Part shown: in pieces, positions 60,236 through 64,000 of the stretch
Layout of the letters: every line of letters begins with the position of its first letter
Position numbering within the stretch: position 1 is the first letter of the stretch
Source of the DNA: Panaeolus papilionaceus
Taxonomy: Eukaryota > Basidiomycota > Agaricomycetes > Agaricales
NCBI GenBank assembly: GCA_015501605.1
Contig: JADNRZ010000001.1
Location: forward strand, 2,294,001 to 2,358,000
Reading direction: 5' to 3'
DNA length: 64,000 nucleotides
Notes under the pieces: generated by a model
What the model saw: the letters and a program-made list of their open reading frames with translations, nothing else
What the model was told of the DNA's origin: nothing
Database searches by the model: none
Translations under genes and position numbers: made by a program

Positions 60236-62444
60236 TTACCACTCTCCATCGAATCCGACAAACCCTAAAAAGATCGTTGAGAAGCCTGTCATGCCAGAAA
60301 TTGTGTGTTGGCTTACCTGCTAACAAGAACACTGGGAAATACCTCTTCTTCTCAAGAGAAGAGCACCAATTCCAGGCACTCGTTAATCGACCATCAATGC
60401 AGCTTCCTGCGTCGAAAAAGTTATCCGCTCCCGAGCCATTGAAGCCGTGTCTAAAGAAGTCGCCCAGAATCTCTCTGATACATCCTTCAGGCGATCCGAA
60501 TTCATCGTCGATGTATGACCTCAACGCAGGTTTTGCGGCAATGTTAATTATTTGTTCAAGGGTGTTGCAGATGGGCAGCAAGATACGATAGATCTGGGTG
60601 TACTTGTCAATGAAAAGCAAGGCATTGGGCACATTGTGGTCTCCCATATGGATAACACTCGACCCTATCCATGTTCCGACGCTCTTTTGGGCTTTGTGGA
60701 GAATGTTATGCATCATACGCGAAGTCTTGGGAGCGGCTTGGACACGGTTCAACCCCTGACCCGTGTCGCGGAGGCGATAAGGCACATTTTCAGAGAGGAG
60801 GTCCTGCTCTGCTAGGGACCAAAGGTGGAACATGTCTGTTTCCGTAGATGTAAGCTTACAACAGCGCCACCGTGCCCATGTAAAATAATAGCCATACCAT
60901 GAAGGATTTCTCTCCAAAGGGTCAAACTCTGCAGGACATATGCATATTGTTTGCTATGATCATGTGATAAACGGGCTCCTCCCTTTCCGCTCCTAATGGC
61001 AAGACTATGGTGGGCATCCTTCGCTGACGTGGGGTGGAAATATTCTTTGAGATATTGGATCATCTTTTCGCATGGGTCGCGGTTAGCACGTAAGAAGGCA
61101 TGGTTGTCACCGATGGAATACAAGCATTGTCGCACGTTCTCCTGGGAGAGACCATTCCTTGAGTACTTTGATGAGAGGGCTTCAATTGCGCGCTCTTTGT
61201 TCTTGATGTCGCGTTGGATATCGCGTCTTGGACGACCTTCCGAGTAGATTTCCTTGGTCGCGACCGTAATGAGGTCATCACGTAGTAGATCCACCGCGTC
61301 GTGTTCCTCCAGCACAGTATACACCGTCTTGATGGGTTTTACGCAAGAGAAATTTAGAAGATCCTTCACTTCGGGTGTCTGGCTGTCCTATTGATTGGGT
61401 TCATTAGATGACGATGTCCGGGTTTAATGAGAACCTGAGGTGTACTAACCTGGAGGAGGTAGATTAGCTTACCGTATGTGGTACGCATCTTATCGGGGTT
61501 CATAATTTTATGCCTTCGGCCAAGCTCGAAGATTGTCTGATAAAACCCGGCGTTAGATTGGAAGTCACGATCGGCGAAAAGTTCTTGGCCCTGTTTATAG
61601 TCCGCTGCTAAGACGAGACCAGACATGATAGCACAAAGTTCTCGAATTTGGTGGACAATTCGCTTTGCCTTGGAAAGGCCAAACCCAATTGTGTCGATTT
61701 TGTCGGTGTATTCAGAGACGGAAAGTGCAGCTTCCAAAAGGCGAAGAAGTTTTCGTTCGGTGAGTGTCAGACGCAGAGGTATGAATTTTGCTCGCTCAGT
61801 GAACCATTCCCCAACCGACGCGCCTACCGCGGGTTGGGCACCTAAAGAGACGACTGCAGAGCTGGGCCCTATCGCAACACGTTCCCAGTCCTCGTCGTCT
61901 TCGGAATCTTTCTCTCCATCTACTGCCATCTAAAATAGACAAGTCAGTTGTTTTGCAAGGGCATGGATAGTGCGCGAGGCGAGCCAAACGCACTACATCA
62001 TCCGCATCCTCCTTGGGGTCTTCTATCGAATTGGTAGCCTTTGGGGAGGTTTTTTTCAAAGGCTTCATGACATGAGACTTTCTCGATCCCTTGCGATGTT
62101 GTGCAGCAAAGCACACTTCGCAATATGGGTCAGAACACGTTTCACAAAGCACATCGGCTGGCTGATCTAGTAGTAAGATGGTCACGGTTATGAGATAATT
62201 GTCAAAATTCTATGTCGTATTCTCTATTGATCAACAGGCGATGCTCACCTTCGCATTCCACACAATACCCCTCCTGAAGTGGCTTTTCCGTCTCTTCTTG
62301 GTCCCATCCGGTGGCGGGTTCTGCTGGTTGGGTTCCTGGGTGCTCTATGATGTCGTGGTTCTCTCCAAGGATGTTCTGCAAGTTAAATACACCGTTTATT
62401 CCATTGGTAGATTCTTCTTGACCTGTTGTCGATGAAGTTTCCAT
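60236..62444 (-). CDS. B-box zinc finger plus DUF2009 (UPF0652) protein
   Basis: Uncharacterised eukaryotic protein. Six exons (62444-62249, 62166-61997, 61929-61450, 61387-60898, 60835-60317, 60264-60236) give 627 residues in frame. At about residues 60-100 a B-box-like finger reads YCVECEGDQPADVLCETC, then SDPYCEVCFAAQHRKGSRK, split over two exons. After an acidic linker (GEKDSEDDEDWERV) the DUF2009 region starts: LTLTERKLLRLLEAALSVSEY, FELGRRHKIMNPDKMRTTYG, KLIYLLQDSQTPEV, SCVKPIKTVYTVLEEH, and VIHMGDHNVPNALLFIDKY. The end FLLAGFVGFDGEW is conserved in the family and is completed by a last exon of only 29 nt. A B-box usually mediates protein contacts in the ubiquitin system; the role here is unknown. 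Confidence 0.87.
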
Positions 62445-62770
62445 GATTGGCAAAGTACTACCTCTGAAGTTCGTATGCAGATGGAGGTTAACTGGAGACT
62501 CGAACTTGAACCGCCGATGTCATTTTCAAAATTTAATAATTAAGACTCCCACGTGTATTACATGCTTATATTGATGCGTACGCTCAAATCATATTGTGTC
62601 TGTAGTCCTCGATGGTAAGAGTAAATGTGATACATGTACGTGAATAATAAGTATAATACATGTTTGTGCCCGTTATTACCAGAGAAAGAGAAAAAAACGG
62701 CTGAAAAGCAATGGGAAAGTCTTCAATGGCTCAGCTCAACTATATGCTTTTCTACTCGTTTTGCTACTGA
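62445..62770. other. Intergenic 326 bp
   Basis: Upstream region of the DUF2009 gene and 3' end of the STIMATE-like gene, both on minus. No feature recognised. Confidence 0.4.
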
Positions 62771-64000
62771 TCATTGCTTTGAAGGATCTTCATTCGGTGC
62801 AGCATCGAAATCATCGTTCCACGCGTCATCCCAGCCATCACCACTTCGAATGGAAGATTTGGTGGCCTGTCTGTGATGTGATGGATGGGATAGTGGAGAG
62901 GGGGAGTTAACGCACTTGGACGGCGGACTGCGAGTCCGTTCTGGTCGCTGCGAGGAGCTGGCGCCTGTCGTTACATCGTGAGCTATTGGAGCAATCGACG
63001 TAATACTGCTGGACAAACTGGGAGGATAGGAGTGATTATCAGCAGCCGCATGACGCGAAGAGGCTGCTAGTGATTTGCGTTCATCTGGAGTAGTGATGCC
63101 CGTTCCTACAGATTTTTTGTCCAGGGGATCAGCATCTCGAGACTCCAAGGACGATGTCGACGTTCTGGATTGCACGCGAGGGGCCCTTGAGTCGTAGTTA
63201 TCCTCGTCGTCTGAAGGAGCATTGAAGAGCGGTTCTTCATCTGGACCCGAACGGGACTCGACATCCAAAGCAAGCGGAGCAATGGTGTTTGAGGCCTTGA
63301 CAATGGAATCGATGAGCCAAAATTGGACAACATTCATCATGATGGGGAAAATGCCCATGACGCTTGAAGAAGGCTGTATGAGAAAACGATAACGTTTATA
63401 AATGTTGAAACTTACAAAATAACCTGCAAGCCATCACCTTCACCGGTCCACGTCCAGCTGAGTAACCATTCTCCTAGCATGTAGATACCCGGGAATACAA
63501 CTAGGAAAACAACGACCACGAGTTTCATGGCGAATAGGGATGTAAAATACAGGGCCGTTTGACGAAACCAATATGAAAATGACGGAGGGTTGCCATAAAC
63601 GCCTGACTGGAATCCTTTGAGGTGTAATTTTTCAACAAACAGAGTTGTGAGAGCGTGCAGAGTGATGTATATTAGTGCAACACCTGGGATATGGTCAATA
63701 AGAGAATAGTGGTGGTTATATGGTAATTTAACTCACCGAAAGTGGTATCAATTAGGATGTGGAGGAAATAGGAAACGCAGGCATTGGCGGAATTATGTAT
63801 AGAGAAGAGACTTGAGACGAGAACGTTGACACCATGAAGAAACATCTGGCCCACAATTTGTTTTGTAACGTCGAAAAGCCTAGAAGGAGCGGCTTATTTA
63901 CTTTTAAATTGTGAGAAAGGGCAAAACTACCAACCAGATTCTCCATGGCCGCTTGGGTGTTTCACGATGTCTTTTGTATACTAGAGAGCTTATGACAAAG
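62771..64000 (-). CDS. STIMATE-family vacuolar/ER membrane protein (5' end outside window)
   Basis: Multi-spanning membrane protein of the STIMATE family (human TMEM110 promotes ER-plasma membrane calcium signalling; yeast YPL162C is vacuolar). Exons read leftward from the window edge: LVYKRHRETPKRPWRIW (up to 63935), then from 63879 LFDVTKQIVGQMFLHGVNVL, ILIDTTFG, VALIYITLHALTTLFVEKL, a long membrane segment (LVVVVFLVVFPGIYMLGEWLL), and FVMGIFPIMMNVVQFWLIDSI. The last intron uses donor TT|GTAAGT and acceptor CTTCAAG|C, which restores QVIFVMGIFP. The C-terminal about 170 residues are a Ser/Asp-rich cytosolic tail ending in WDDAWNDDFDAAPNEDPSKQ. The start codon lies beyond base 64000. Confidence 0.85.

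Overview
The window looks like nuclear chromosomal DNA of a basidiomycete fungus, most likely an Agaricomycete. Genes are cut by many short introns (mostly 46-110 nt, GT-AG, branch sites of the CTGAC/CTAAC type), and very small exons are common. The products are eukaryotic: spliceosome, eIF3, poly(A) polymerase, mitochondrial translation, gamma-tubulin complex, P450s and secreted sedolisins. Gene models were spliced by eye. For most genes I checked that exon lengths add up to an open frame; for the two P450s and two sedolisins I followed the frame across each junction without computing every coordinate. I found no tRNA, rRNA or CRISPR array. || Layout. 1-4200 has no gene I can support. 4201-5806 (-) is a GATA zinc-finger regulator, followed by about 7.2 kb without a recognisable gene. 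From 13 kb on the DNA is gene dense: ING-type PHD protein (-), Dsc2/UBAC2-like rhomboid-CUE protein (+), eIF3d (-), IST3/Snu17 RRM protein (+), membrane-anchored beta-helix protein (+), poly(A) polymerase (+), an orphan protein with a CxxC motif (+), mitochondrial GatB (-), TRP-like channel (+), hotdog thioesterase (+), CNH-like protein (-), gamma-tubulin complex component (-) and MGM101 (-). || 45.4-57.9 kb is an accessory block made of two tandem duplications: two P450 genes on + and two sedolisin (S53) proteases on -, with the P450 and protease pairs converging. A 243-bp element with 27-bp perfect terminal inverted repeats and TA target duplication (a Tc1/mariner-type MITE) lies between the P450s, right against the TATA box of the second one. 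After it come eIF3m (+), a B-box/DUF2009 protein (-) and a STIMATE-family membrane protein (-) that runs off the right edge. || Genes are often arranged head to head with short shared promoters (eIF3d/IST3 107 bp; GatB/TRP 129 bp; ING/Dsc2 592 bp; MGM101/P450 619 bp) or tail to tail with very short gaps (Dsc2/eIF3d 52 bp). Most genes are housekeeping and do not form one pathway. The P450/sedolisin block is the part that looks lineage-specific. The points most worth a second look are the MITE at the P450 promoter, the conserved 9-nt and 10-nt micro-exons in both sedolisins, two GC-AG introns, and an unresolved 5' end in the beta-helix gene.
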